DNA of 32,939 bases from an uncultured Bacteroidota bacterium (GTDB lineage: Bacteria; Bacteroidota; Bacteroidia; Flavobacteriales; Flavobacteriaceae), in the NCBI GenBank assembly GCA_902629505.1, contig CACORF010000007.1:1-32939 (forward strand). The letters are read 5' to 3'. Position numbers and translations under genes: made by a program. A model generated the notes under the pieces. It was not told the origin of the DNA and did no database searches. It saw only the letters and a program-made list of their open reading frames with translations. Of the stretch, positions 9,240 through 18,419 are shown piece after piece; the first letter of the stretch is position 1, and each line of letters opens with the position of its first letter.

Positions 9240-10559
9240 ATGATTAATATTTTACCCAATATAATATTTAGTATTCTACTTGTAACATCAGTTGGCTTTT
9301 TTATATATAATATTAAAAAGTTAATAACTGTTATTAAACTTGGTAAGCCAGTAGACAGAACCGACAATCCTAAAAAAAGACTTTACAATATGATTAGAAT
9401 AGCTCTTGGTCAATCTAAAATGGTTACAAAACCAATTTCTGGATTTCTTCATGTGATTGTTTATGTTGGGTTCATTATAATAAATATTGAACTACTTGAA
9501 ATACTAATTGATGGGATAACTGGTTCGCACAGATTTTTTTCTAAATATTTTAATCCTAGTTTATATAACTTTTTAATTGCTTCTTTTGAAATTTTAGCAT
9601 TACTGGTTTTGATTTCAGTTATTCTGTTTTGGACTAGAAGAAACATTGTTAAGATAAAGAGATTTTTAAGTAATGAAATGAAGGGTTGGCCAAAATTTGA
9701 TGCTGACAATATACTTTATTTTGAAATAGTGTTAATGTTGTTATTTCTATCAATGAATGCAACAGATTTAATTCTTCAAGAAAGAAATTTTGAGGGTTAT
9801 TATAAGGCAGGATCTTTTCCTGTTTCCTCTCTTATGGTGCCATTATTTGATTCATTTACGACTTCAACTGTTTACGTTTTTGAGAGAGTTTTTTGGTGGT
9901 CACACATTATTGGTATCTTCTTATTTCTTAATTATTTATATTATTCTAAGCATCTTCATATTCTTTTAGCTTTTCCTAATACATATTTTGCAAATCTTGA
10001 AAGTAAAGGTAAATTTGGAATACTGGAATCAGTAAAAAATGAAGTTCTTTTAATGTTTTATCCAGAAAAAGCATCTGAATCTAACAGTGAAATTGACAAA
10101 TTTGGTGCTTCTGATGTTCTTGATTTAAATTGGGTTCAGCTCATGAATGCTTATTCATGTACGGAATGTGGTAGATGTACTAGTGAATGTCCTGCAAATC
10201 TAACAGGTAAAAAATTATCTCCAAGAAAGATTATGATGGACACAAGGGATAGACTAGAAAAAGTATCTAAAAATATTACAATAAACAAAGGGAAATTTGT
10301 TGATGATGGGGATAGATTATTAGACAATTATATATCTAAAGAAGAATTATGGGCTTGTACATCATGTAATGCTTGTGTAGAAGCATGCCCAATAAATATT
10401 GATCCTTTGTCTATAATTATGGATATGAGACAATTCTTGATTATGGAAGAATCTTCAGCCCATCCAGATTTAAATAATATGATGAACAATATTGAAAATA
10501 ATGGAGCTCCATGGCCTTATAACCAGCAGGACAGAGAGCTTTGGATCCAAGAAGCTTAA
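9240..10559 (+). CDS. membrane-bound 4Fe-4S electron-transfer protein (HdrE/NarI-like membrane part plus HdrC/GlpC-like ferredoxin domain)
   Basis: 439 residues. The N-terminal half (about 1-245) has roughly six hydrophobic spans, with His71, His97, His222, His238 and His240 available as haem-b ligands as in the NarI/HdrE family. The C-terminal half has two 4Fe-4S motifs: Cys307/310/313/317 (CTECGRCTSECP) and Cys373/376/379/383 (CTSCNACVEACP). It probably moves electrons between membrane quinone and a cytoplasmic partner, most likely the CCG-domain protein encoded at 11022. The natural donor or acceptor is unknown. It abuts mlaD with no gap. The domain order and length resemble Bacteroidota '(Fe-S)-binding proteins' that combine HdrE- and HdrC-like parts in one chain. 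Confidence 0.85.
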   Translation: MINILPNIIFSILLVTSVGFFIYNIKKLITVIKLGKPVDRTDNPKKRLYNMIRIALGQSKMVTKPISGFLHVIVYVGFIIINIELLEILIDGITGSHRFFSKYFNPSLYNFLIASFEILALLVLISVILFWTRRNIVKIKRFLSNEMKGWPKFDADNILYFEIVLMLLFLSMNATDLILQERNFEGYYKAGSFPVSSLMVPLFDSFTTSTVYVFERVFWWSHIIGIFLFLNYLYYSKHLHILLAFPNTYFANLESKGKFGILESVKNEVLLMFYPEKASESNSEIDKFGASDVLDLNWVQLMNAYSCTECGRCTSECPANLTGKKLSPRKIMMDTRDRLEKVSKNITINKGKFVDDGDRLLDNYISKEELWACTSCNACVEACPINIDPLSIIMDMRQFLIMEESSAHPDLNNMMNNIENNGAPWPYNQQDRELWIQEA

Positions 10560-10569
10560 AAATTTAAAT

Positions 10570-11022
10570 ATGAAAAAAGAAGAAGTTGAAAATTATTTAC
10601 ATCAAAAAATTGAAAAGGGTGAGACAGTTAGTCCAATTTTACCTGAGGGTATTAAAAATTATTTAATTGATATAGACGGTACAATCTGTGATGATGTTCC
10701 AAATGAGGAACCAGAGAGGATGGTTACAGCAAAATTGTATCCAGATGCTTTAGAAACAATTAATAACTGGTATGATAAAGGCCACATTATTTGTTTTTTT
10801 ACTGCTAGAATTGAATCACATAGAGAGGTTACAGAAAAGTGGCTGAAAGAAAACGGCTTTAAATATCATAGTCTGTTGATGGGTAAGCCCAGAGGAGGAA
10901 ATTATCACTGGATTGATAACCACTTGGTAAAAGCAACAAGATATAATGGTAAATTTACAGATTTAATTGAGAAGAAAGTAACCATTGAAGTCTTTGATGA
11001 CGACCAAAAAAATAAGGAATAA
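10570..11022 (+). CDS. small HAD-superfamily phosphatase-like protein
   Basis: 150 residues from the ATG at 10570; an earlier in-frame TTG (10492) lies inside the previous gene and is rejected. HAD motifs are visible: DIDGT at residues 34-38 with nucleophile Asp34 and Asp36; FFTAR at 76-80 with Thr78 (motif II); KPRGG near 106-110 (motif III lysine); and HWIDNH with Asp116 (motif IV). There is little cap domain. Homologues in flavobacteria are, as I recall, often labelled 'phosphoheptose isomerase', which the motifs do not support; a small-molecule phosphatase is more likely. Its gene lies between two Fe-S oxidoreductase genes, 10 bases after the first and overlapping the second by one base (TAATG), so all three are translated from one message. 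Confidence 0.8.
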   Translation: MKKEEVENYLHQKIEKGETVSPILPEGIKNYLIDIDGTICDDVPNEEPERMVTAKLYPDALETINNWYDKGHIICFFTARIESHREVTEKWLKENGFKYHSLLMGKPRGGNYHWIDNHLVKATRYNGKFTDLIEKKVTIEVFDDDQKNKE

Positions 11023-11795
11023 TGGAAGTGCCTATTTTGTCAGAACTAAAATCAAGAGGTGAGAATCCAGATTATCTATTTTGGATAGGTTGTGCTGGTA
11101 GCTTTGATGATAGAGCAAAAAAAGTAACTAAAGCTCTGATTAAAATTCTAAATAAAGCAAATATATCGTATGCCATTCTTGGAAAAGAAGAATCATGTAC
11201 TGGTGATCCAGCTAAAAGATCTGGCAATGAATTTTTGTTCCAAATGAAAGCGATTTCAAATATTGAAATTCTTAATTCATACGATGTCAAAAAGATAATT
11301 ACTTCATGTCCACATTGTTTTAATACCCTTAAGAATGAGTATCCAGATCTAGGAGGGAATTATTCGGTTATCCATCATACTACTTTAATTAACGATCTAG
11401 TTAAGGATAATAAGATTTCAATATCTGGAGGTTATTATAAAGGAAAAAAAATTACATATCATGATCCGTGTTATTTAGGAAGAGCTAATGGAATATATGA
11501 AGCTCCAAGAGATGTAATTGAAAAATTAGATGCTGAGCTTGTTGAAATGAAAAGTTGTAAATCTAAATCTTTGTGTTGCGGTGCAGGTGGTGCACAGATG
11601 TTTAAGGAGCCAGAAAAAGGAAATCAAGATATAAATATTAAAAGATCTGAGGAGGCAATAAAAACAGATGCTAAAATTGTTGCCGTAAGTTGTCCTTTTT
11701 GTAGCACAATGATGAGTGACGGTATGACATCTAAACAGGAAGATGTTGATGTGATTGACATAGCACAAATGATTGAAAAAGCAGAAGACTTATGA
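11022..11795 (+). CDS. CCG-domain (Fe-S)-binding oxidoreductase subunit (HdrB/HdrD, GlpC/LutA type)
   Basis: 257 residues with two cysteine-rich CCG domains: Cys24 (GCAG), Cys59 (EESCTGDP) and Cys96/Cys99 (SCPHC), then Cys150 (HDPCYLGR), Cys185/Cys186 (CCGAGG) and Cys224/Cys227 (SCPFC). In the heterodisulfide reductase, succinate dehydrogenase E and lactate/glycolate oxidase families, CCG domains bind a non-cubane or [4Fe-4S] cluster and join to a ferredoxin-type partner. Here that partner is almost certainly the membrane protein at 9240. No FAD-dependent dehydrogenase or HdrA gene is adjacent, so the substrate side is unknown. The start overlaps the HAD stop by one base, and the stop overlaps the next start (ATGA). 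Confidence 0.87.
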   Translation: MEVPILSELKSRGENPDYLFWIGCAGSFDDRAKKVTKALIKILNKANISYAILGKEESCTGDPAKRSGNEFLFQMKAISNIEILNSYDVKKIITSCPHCFNTLKNEYPDLGGNYSVIHHTTLINDLVKDNKISISGGYYKGKKITYHDPCYLGRANGIYEAPRDVIEKLDAELVEMKSCKSKSLCCGAGGAQMFKEPEKGNQDINIKRSEEAIKTDAKIVAVSCPFCSTMMSDGMTSKQEDVDVIDIAQMIEKAEDL

Positions 11796-12274
11796 GAGTT
11801 GACTTTAAGACAATACCCAATGATTCAAGAGTTTGGATATACCAATCTGACAGAGATTTAACTGAATCAGAAAAAGTTATAATTGATAATAAAACTTCAT
11901 CATTCCTAGATGGATGGAAAGCACATGGAAATGATCTTGAATGTTCATACTCAATTATTTATAATAGGTTTATTGTAATTGCTGTTAATGAAAATTTTAA
12001 TCCCATAGGTGGATGCTCAATCGATTATTCACTTCAACTTATAAATGATATTTCAGATTCTATTAAATTAAACTTATTAAACAGATTAATAGTGAATTAT
12101 AAAATAGATAATGAGATTAAGTCAACTAGTCTAAATCATTTAAAAAACAAAATAAAAGATGGAACCTTTTCATCTGAAACAGTTATTTTCAACACAACTG
12201 TAAATACCAAAGGTGAGCTTTTAAATAATTTTGAAACAGATATTGGATCATCATGGCTTTCTAAATTCTTATAA
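11792..12274 (+). CDS. conserved Bacteroidota protein of unknown function
   Basis: 160 residues, no signal peptide and no clear membrane span. The start overlaps the CCG gene stop in ATGA, so it is translationally coupled to the Fe-S genes. The N-terminal half holds WIYQSDRDLTESE, a tryptophan in LDGWKAHG and the segment NPIGGCSIDYS with a single Cys. I see no Walker A motif, although as I recall similar flavobacterial proteins are labelled 'ABC transporter ATPase'; that label is not supported here. Cytoplasmic, probably linked to the Fe-S oxidoreductase by position only. I do not recognise a catalytic motif. Confidence 0.75.
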   Translation: MRVDFKTIPNDSRVWIYQSDRDLTESEKVIIDNKTSSFLDGWKAHGNDLECSYSIIYNRFIVIAVNENFNPIGGCSIDYSLQLINDISDSIKLNLLNRLIVNYKIDNEIKSTSLNHLKNKIKDGTFSSETVIFNTTVNTKGELLNNFETDIGSSWLSKFL

Positions 12275-12275
12275 C

Positions 12276-15161
12276 ATGTTAAGAAACTGCTTGATACTCT
12301 TTTTTAATATAACTTTTGTTTTTTCACAAAACTTATATGACAATTTAAATACTTATGAAAAAAAGTGGGTTGACAGTGTATATTCATCTTTGTCTACTGA
12401 AGAGAAAGTAGCTCAGCTTTTTGTTAACTGGGTCTCACCCGAACAATCAAATTTTGATGAAATAAAGAAGCTTGTTGTAGAAGATAAGATAGGTGGTTTA
12501 ATATTCTCAATTGGAACCACAAAGTCGCATATTGAGTGGTTAAATAAATTCCAATCTCTTGCAAAAACTCCCTTATTGATTTCCATGGATGCTGAGTGGG
12601 GTCCATCACAAAGGCTATCTGATGTGTTTGCGCACCCTTGGAATATGACTCTTGGAGCAATACAAGATGATAATCTTGTAAGAGAAATTTCAAAGAGGAT
12701 GGCGGAACAAAACAAGTCATTAGGTGTTCACTTTAATTTTTCACCATCAGTTGATGTAAATAATAATTCAAAAAATCCTATTATTGGCAACAGGTCTTTC
12801 GGAGAGGATCCTAAAAATGTATATAATAAAGCAAAGGCCTATATTCAAGGTCATAAAGATATTGGAGTCTATACTTCTATAAAACATTTTCCTGGGCATG
12901 GTGATACAGATAAAGATTCTCACAAAACACTTCCAGTAATAAAAGGTAATATGAAAAGGTTAAATAATGTTGAGTTATTTCCTTTTAAAAAACTTATTGA
13001 GGAAGGACTAGCCGAGTCTGTAATGTTAGCTCATCTAAGTGTTCCTGCAATTGATAAAAAATACCCATCATCTTTGTCATATAAAACTGTAGATAAGTTA
13101 CTGAGAGACGAATATAATTTTAATGGAATAACTGTAACTGATGCACTTGATATGAAGGGTGTTCTTCAAGATCCAACAATTAATGTCGACTTAAGAGCCT
13201 TTGAAGTAGGGAATGATATACTTTTAATGTCAACTAATGTTTCATCTGGAGTTAAATTAATTACAGAATCATTCAATAAAGGTAAGATTACTGAGTCAAG
13301 ACTATCCAAATCTGTTAAAAAGATCTTGTCGCTTAAGGCAAAATCAGGACTTAATAATTACAAAGAGATAACACCTGAAAATATTCTTGAAAAAGTAAAT
13401 ACACCCAAAGATTCACTCTTATACTCAAAAGCAATGGAGTCAGCTATAACACTTGTAAAAAACTCTAAAGAGACTTTGCCTCTTTCTGCAAATAAGAAAT
13501 ATTTGCATGTTCCAATGGGTAAGAACAAGAATAGCGAGTATTTAACAAATAAAATGGCTATGTATGTTGATGTTGAAGAATTTAAACATGAGGATTACCT
13601 TTCAATAAATAAAAAAACTAATTATGATGCAATTATCATATCATATCATGGTTCTAGTTCAAGTCCATATGCATCTAATATTATTCCTGAGGATATAGTA
13701 AGGGAAATAGACAATATTAGTAAGTCTAATAATGTTATTTTAAACTTATTCTTGAATCCATATAGTCTTAACTCATTTAAATCAATCGATAATTTTGATT
13801 CAATTATTATATCTTATCAGAACAATATGATTTCTCAAGAAATTTCAGCAGACCTAATGTCTGGCGTGAGATCATTTAAAGGTAAAATCCCTGTTTCAAA
13901 TAATTTTTTCAATGTTAATCATGGTCTAACTTTTAATAAAAAAGAAATATTGGGTTTTTCTAGACCCGCATATGAGGGTTTTGATTTTAAAAAACTTCAA
14001 TACTTAGATTCTATTGCAACTAGAAGTATTGATTCAATGATTGCTCCAGGAATTCAAATGCTTGTTTCTAAAAATGGTAAAGTTATCTACAACAAAAGTT
14101 TTGGATATCATACATATGAAAAGAAAGTTAAACTTGAGAATAATCATGTTTTTGACCTTTCATCAATAACTAAAATAATTGCTACAATGCCGTTAGTCTT
14201 GCAAGAGTATGATAAAGGTGGATTAAGATTAGATACAAAGTTGCATGAACTTTTCCCCAAGAAAAGGTTAAAGGATAAGTCTCAAATACTTTTAAAAGAT
14301 ATGTTATCTCACTATGCTAGGTTGAAACCTTGGATACCATTCTATGAAGAGACTTTGAATAAGAAAGAAAAACCAAAATCAAGATTTTACAAAACAAATT
14401 CAAAATCTTCATTCTCAACACCGGTATCTGAAAATTTGTATCTAAAGACTAATTACAGAGAAAAGATTTTTAAATCAATTATTAATAGCGAACTAAGAGA
14501 AGAATTGGAATATAAATACTCAGATCTTCCTTTTTATTTTTTAAAGTTTTGGTTTGAGGATAAATATAATAAGCCACTTAATATTTTAGCTAATGAGAGA
14601 ATATTTAATCCACTGGGCTTGAAAAGAACAATGTTTAATCCACATGAGAAGCTCAATATTAATGAGATTGTGCCAAGTGAAAAAGATGATTTTTTTAGAT
14701 ATTCAAAACTTCAAGGGTATGTGCATGATGAAGGTGCTGCAATGTTAGGAGGTGTTTCAGGACATGCAGGTTTATTTTCTAATTCCTATGAAGTTGCCAT
14801 TGTTCTTCAGGCTATGATCCAAAAAGGTATTTATGATAATTTAAAATTATTCTCTAAAGACTCATTTGATAAGTTTAATTTTTGCTATTTCTGTGATAAA
14901 AATAATAGAAGTGGAGTAGGGTTTGATAAACCTCAAATTGAAGGTAAACACGGTTCAACATTTGGTGGCGTATCCTCTGAAAGTTTTGGTCATTATGGGT
15001 ATACCGGTTCAATGGCATGGGCTGATCCAGATAAAAATATAATATTTATATTTCTTTCAAATAGAACTTATCCAACAAGAGAAAATACCTTATTACAAAC
15101 AAGTAATACAAGAACTAGATCTCAAGAAATTGTATATAAATCCTTAATTGACTCAAAATGA
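12276..15161 (+). CDS. GH3 beta-N-acetylglucosaminidase (NagZ-like) fused to a class C beta-lactamase-type serine hydrolase
   Basis: 961 residues from ATG 12276, chosen because it begins a signal peptide (MLRNCLILFFNITFVFS); the TTG at 12231 lies inside the previous gene. The GH3 domain (about 35-370) has NagZ signatures: KHFPGHGDTDKDSH at 203-216, with the acid/base dyad Asp214-His216, and nucleophile Asp289 in VTDALDM. A GH3 C-terminal-like region follows (about 395-560). The C-terminal domain (about 590-955) is a serine hydrolase with SxxK at Ser630-Lys633, Tyr748-Ser-Asp750 in place of YxN, and Tyr909-Thr-Gly911 in place of the K/HTG triad. It probably acts in the periplasm on peptidoglycan or amino-sugar fragments. 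The stop overlaps the bshA start in ATGA. Confidence 0.9.
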   Translation: MLRNCLILFFNITFVFSQNLYDNLNTYEKKWVDSVYSSLSTEEKVAQLFVNWVSPEQSNFDEIKKLVVEDKIGGLIFSIGTTKSHIEWLNKFQSLAKTPLLISMDAEWGPSQRLSDVFAHPWNMTLGAIQDDNLVREISKRMAEQNKSLGVHFNFSPSVDVNNNSKNPIIGNRSFGEDPKNVYNKAKAYIQGHKDIGVYTSIKHFPGHGDTDKDSHKTLPVIKGNMKRLNNVELFPFKKLIEEGLAESVMLAHLSVPAIDKKYPSSLSYKTVDKLLRDEYNFNGITVTDALDMKGVLQDPTINVDLRAFEVGNDILLMSTNVSSGVKLITESFNKGKITESRLSKSVKKILSLKAKSGLNNYKEITPENILEKVNTPKDSLLYSKAMESAITLVKNSKETLPLSANKKYLHVPMGKNKNSEYLTNKMAMYVDVEEFKHEDYLSINKKTNYDAIIISYHGSSSSPYASNIIPEDIVREIDNISKSNNVILNLFLNPYSLNSFKSIDNFDSIIISYQNNMISQEISADLMSGVRSFKGKIPVSNNFFNVNHGLTFNKKEILGFSRPAYEGFDFKKLQYLDSIATRSIDSMIAPGIQMLVSKNGKVIYNKSFGYHTYEKKVKLENNHVFDLSSITKIIATMPLVLQEYDKGGLRLDTKLHELFPKKRLKDKSQILLKDMLSHYARLKPWIPFYEETLNKKEKPKSRFYKTNSKSSFSTPVSENLYLKTNYREKIFKSIINSELREELEYKYSDLPFYFLKFWFEDKYNKPLNILANERIFNPLGLKRTMFNPHEKLNINEIVPSEKDDFFRYSKLQGYVHDEGAAMLGGVSGHAGLFSNSYEVAIVLQAMIQKGIYDNLKLFSKDSFDKFNFCYFCDKNNRSGVGFDKPQIEGKHGSTFGGVSSESFGHYGYTGSMAWADPDKNIIFIFLSNRTYPTRENTLLQTSNTRTRSQEIVYKSLIDSK

Positions 15162-16285
15162 AAATAGGTATTGTTTGTTACCCAACATTTGGAGGTTCTG
15201 GGGTTGTTGCTACTGAACTTGGAATTGAGTTATCAAAAAAAGGACACGAAATTCATTTCATTACCTATAGTCAGCCCGTTCGTCTTGATGCTCTATCTTC
15301 AAATTTGCATTATCATGAGGTTAATGTCCCTGATTACCCGCTATTTAAGTATGAGCCCTATGAATTGGCTTTGTCTAGTAAACTATATGATGTTATTTCT
15401 AAGTATGAGATAGATGTACTTCATGTTCATTATGCTATTCCTCATGCATATGCAGCATACATGGCAAAAAAAATTCTTAATGAAAATGGTTATGAAATTC
15501 CAATTGTTACAACTCTTCACGGAACTGATATTACACTAGTTGGAAATCATCCTTTTTATAAACCAGCTGTTACATTTAGTATTAATAAGTCTGATATCGT
15601 TACTTGTGTTTCAAAAAGTTTAATGGAAGACACAAGACAATTTTTTGGTATAGAAAGAGAAATTAAGGTTATTCCAAACTTTATTGATATTGATAAATAC
15701 AGTGCTTTGCATAATACCTGTGAAAAAAATGTAATTGCACAAGGAGATGAAAAAATCATTGTACATATAAGTAACTTTAGACCATTAAAAAGAATAATTG
15801 ATGTTATTAAAATTTTTGAAAAAATAAATACTAAAATAGATTCAAAACTTATTATGGTTGGAGATGGACCTGAAAAAAAGAAAGCTAAGGATTATTTAAG
15901 AAAAAATAACTTGAAAAATAGAGTCATATTTGTTGGAAAGACCAATGAGGTCGATCAAATTCTTTGCTCTTCTGATCTTTTCCTTCTTCCATCAGAGAAA
16001 GAAAGTTTTGGTCTTGCAGCATTGGAAGCTATGGCTTTAAAAGTTCCAGTTGTATCTACTAATACGGGGGGTTTGCCTGAACTTAATATTAATGGTAACT
16101 CAGGTTATACAAGCGATATTGGAGATATTGATTCTATGGCATTAAATGCTATCAAAATACTTTCTGACAAATCATTAAAGAAAAAATATAGATCTCAAGC
16201 TTTTGAGAATGCTAAGAAATATGATATCAAAAAGATCATTCCTTTATATGAGAAAGTTTATGATGAGGCGCTAAATATCTCTTAA
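15158..16285 (+). CDS. bshA: N-acetyl-alpha-D-glucosaminyl L-malate synthase
   Basis: Retaining GT4 glycosyltransferase that transfers GlcNAc from UDP-GlcNAc to L-malate, the first step of bacillithiol synthesis. 375 residues. The N-terminal signature YPTFGGSGVVATELG at 8-22 and the segment ITYSQPVRLD at 35-44 are typical of BshA; HGTD lies at 121-124. The GT4 donor-site E-x7-E pair is Glu282 and Glu290 in ESFGLAALE, followed by the GGLPEL stretch. Cytoplasmic. It overlaps the GH3 gene by 4 bases. bshB and bshC are not in the window. Its stop codon overlaps the stop of the convergent acylase gene. Confidence 0.95.
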   Translation: MKIGIVCYPTFGGSGVVATELGIELSKKGHEIHFITYSQPVRLDALSSNLHYHEVNVPDYPLFKYEPYELALSSKLYDVISKYEIDVLHVHYAIPHAYAAYMAKKILNENGYEIPIVTTLHGTDITLVGNHPFYKPAVTFSINKSDIVTCVSKSLMEDTRQFFGIEREIKVIPNFIDIDKYSALHNTCEKNVIAQGDEKIIVHISNFRPLKRIIDVIKIFEKINTKIDSKLIMVGDGPEKKKAKDYLRKNNLKNRVIFVGKTNEVDQILCSSDLFLLPSEKESFGLAALEAMALKVPVVSTNTGGLPELNINGNSGYTSDIGDIDSMALNAIKILSDKSLKKKYRSQAFENAKKYDIKKIIPLYEKVYDEALNIS

Positions 16286-18327
16286 TTCGGATTATAAATT
16301 CTCTTTGCTTTGCTATATATCTCTTGCTTATCAAAAGTCATTTTTTTTGTTTTAAATTTTGAATAAAGCTCCATTTGATCAGTATAGTGTTCTGAATTTG
16401 GATTATCAGAATTACCGTAAGAAATAATACTTTCAAGAATTGGACCTTTTTCGTTAAACCTAACTAGTCCAATATATGATTCACCTTGAGTAACTCTATG
16501 TTTTCCATCTTTATATGGTCTAGATGACATAGCAGTTATAACATCTGGAAGTCCCCAAATAGGCAACTCCTTATTACCTCTTACTAGTTTTTGAAAATCT
16601 CCTAAAGTTATGTTGATAGAGCCAAAATTATCAATTAAATATGACTTGGTATCTAAAATAGCTGAAAGAAGTGTTTCTTCACTCACAGTATTATTATTTG
16701 TTTGAATTTCATTTCTGTAATTTCTGACAAGTTGATAATAAAGAACCCCATAAATTGCTGCGCCTTGTGAATTAATATCAGTTTTTCTGTTCCATTTCTG
16801 AATTATATTTAATATTTCAAATAAATCATTATTAGGGTCAATTGATAAGTTTTCAATTATACTTATATCCATAAAGCTATAATTGAACTTTGAGGGAAAA
16901 GAATTATCGTACTTAATATTCTTAAAATCTTTGTATGATACTTTATCATAACTTTCAATTAACTCAATTAATCTAGTTGACCTATTATTATCATATGTCT
17001 CATATCCCATTCTTTTACTGTAATCCTCTTCTTTTGGGTTTTCTTCAGCTGATGTAGACTTAAATGGTGAGTGATTTGCATCATATATAAATCCTGCATT
17101 TGGTTGAATAACTTGAGGTAAATCTTGTATATCATAATACTCTTTCCATAAAGTTTTTTTTGTATCCCCTGGGACAATCCCTTTCCAATTATAACCCTCA
17201 GCTCTTTTTGGAATTATACCGTTGGATATGTAGAATATTGTATCATTTTTATCAGCATATCCAATATTAAAACCTGGAATTTGTTTCATCTTTAAAGTAT
17301 TATAGAATTCAGTAAAGTTTTTTGATTTACCCATCCTCCACCATTGTTCTAGTGCTCTAATATTAAAAAGTGTTGGAGTTCTAATTGAGTAGTAACCTAA
17401 TTTATTTTTTAGTGTTGGACCATATATGCTTTTAAAATATTTTCGATTTATTTTGATTGGGAACCCAAGAATTTTAATGTAAATTTTGGCTTTTAATTTT
17501 TCTAACTCGTATTCCTGTCCATCAACAATATATTTTCTGTTGTTTTTCATCCTTAATTTGAAAACATCAGTTTTATCGGGATAATTTACTGTGTGAGACC
17601 AGCCCAAGTTTTCATTTACACCAATAAGAACATGAGGAGTTCCAGGATAAAGTGTTCCAATTATATTGGTTCCTTCCTCACTGCTTAAATGAACTTCGTA
17701 CCATGAAGTTGGTCCCTCAAGAGGTTGATGAGTATTTATTGCTAAGAAAGTTTCACCATTATCAGTCTTATTACTATTCATAGCTATTACATTAGATCCT
17801 GTAAGATTTTGGTCTAAATAGTCATCTTGTGTATCGTTGTTTAAAATTCTTCCTGCCCAATCAGCTCCTTGATTAGAAATAAAGAGTTGTAGCTGACTAT
17901 ACATCATCATCATTTTAGGAGTAATTGGAAAAAGTTTTTTGTAAAGAACTTTGTCAGGGTTTTTTTCTGCGTAGCTATTTAATCCTTGCGCATATCCTGA
18001 TATAACTTTTAAATAATCACTATTAATTTCTCCAATTTTTTCATCAATTAGTTCTTTTGATCCAATAAACTGAGTTATGAAGTCAGCTGGAGCCCCCTTA
18101 AGACCGATATGTTTCGATAGCATTGCATTTCCAGCTAAGTAAGCTTCCTGTATTGTGTTGAAGTCATCTTCAGCGTTTGCCCATGCAAGTCCATATGCTA
18201 ATTCAGCATCTGTTTTAGCAAAAATGTGAGGTACGCCATATTGATCCCTTACAATATCAATGTTTTCAGGGTTAATTTGTGAGTAAGTAAAGGTATTTAC
18301 TAATAAAAGTAGTTTATAAAAACGCAT
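16282..18327 (-). CDS. penicillin acylase family Ntn hydrolase (amidase)
   Basis: 681 residues. A short signal peptide (about 1-17, ending TYS|Q) indicates export to the periplasm. The proenzyme pattern is visible: an alpha region beginning IVRDQYGVPHIFAKTDAELA at 25-44, then Gly177-Ser178-Asn179, where Ser178 would become the N-terminal nucleophile after self-cleavage, followed by NGETFLAINTHQPL and SWYEVHL, which match the beta-subunit start in this family. Substrates in the family include penicillins, N-acyl-homoserine lactones and acylated cyclic peptides; none can be chosen here. It is the third gene of an operon whose first two genes are micro-ORFs; its ATG overlaps the second one's stop (TAATG). 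It is convergent with bshA with overlapping stops. Confidence 0.88.
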   Translation of the reverse strand: MRFYKLLLLVNTFTYSQINPENIDIVRDQYGVPHIFAKTDAELAYGLAWANAEDDFNTIQEAYLAGNAMLSKHIGLKGAPADFITQFIGSKELIDEKIGEINSDYLKVISGYAQGLNSYAEKNPDKVLYKKLFPITPKMMMMYSQLQLFISNQGADWAGRILNNDTQDDYLDQNLTGSNVIAMNSNKTDNGETFLAINTHQPLEGPTSWYEVHLSSEEGTNIIGTLYPGTPHVLIGVNENLGWSHTVNYPDKTDVFKLRMKNNRKYIVDGQEYELEKLKAKIYIKILGFPIKINRKYFKSIYGPTLKNKLGYYSIRTPTLFNIRALEQWWRMGKSKNFTEFYNTLKMKQIPGFNIGYADKNDTIFYISNGIIPKRAEGYNWKGIVPGDTKKTLWKEYYDIQDLPQVIQPNAGFIYDANHSPFKSTSAEENPKEEDYSKRMGYETYDNNRSTRLIELIESYDKVSYKDFKNIKYDNSFPSKFNYSFMDISIIENLSIDPNNDLFEILNIIQKWNRKTDINSQGAAIYGVLYYQLVRNYRNEIQTNNNTVSEETLLSAILDTKSYLIDNFGSINITLGDFQKLVRGNKELPIWGLPDVITAMSSRPYKDGKHRVTQGESYIGLVRFNEKGPILESIISYGNSDNPNSEHYTDQMELYSKFKTKKMTFDKQEIYSKAKRIYNPN

Positions 18328-18416
18328 TAGGATAAGATCATAGTTATTAGTCTAAAAGCTAAATAGCAAGCGAATATAATTAAAATTACCTTTCGATTTT
18401 TCTCATACCATTCCAT
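18327..18416 (-). CDS. 29-residue single-span membrane protein (micro-ORF)
   Basis: An ATG at 18416-18414 opens 29 codons ending in TAA at 18329-18327. The stop shares one base with the acylase ATG (TAATG), a coupling arrangement that strongly suggests real translation. The product starts with a charged head (MEWYEKNRKV) and continues with one hydrophobic helix (ILIIFACYLAFRLITMIL) containing one Cys and one Arg. The start lies 3 bases after the stop of the 40-codon ORF upstream. I know of no family for it. It could be a membrane peptide acting with the exported acylase, or a leader ORF whose translation sets acylase expression. Confidence 0.6.
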   Translation of the reverse strand: MEWYEKNRKVILIIFACYLAFRLITMILS

Positions 18417-18419
18417 AGT

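Noticed and set aside
10492-10569. Earlier TTG start for the HAD protein
   Set aside because: It would lie within the Fe-S gene and add a non-conserved tail; ATG 10570 begins the compact HAD domain 10 bases after the preceding stop.
12231-12275. Earlier TTG start for the GH3 fusion
   Set aside because: It would overlap the previous gene by 44 bases and put polar residues before the signal peptide; ATG 12276 gives a clean export signal one base after the previous stop.
12413-12720. Two overlapping antisense open frames inside the GH3 gene
   Set aside because: Both are opposite conserved GH3 sequence in different frames and have no family features.
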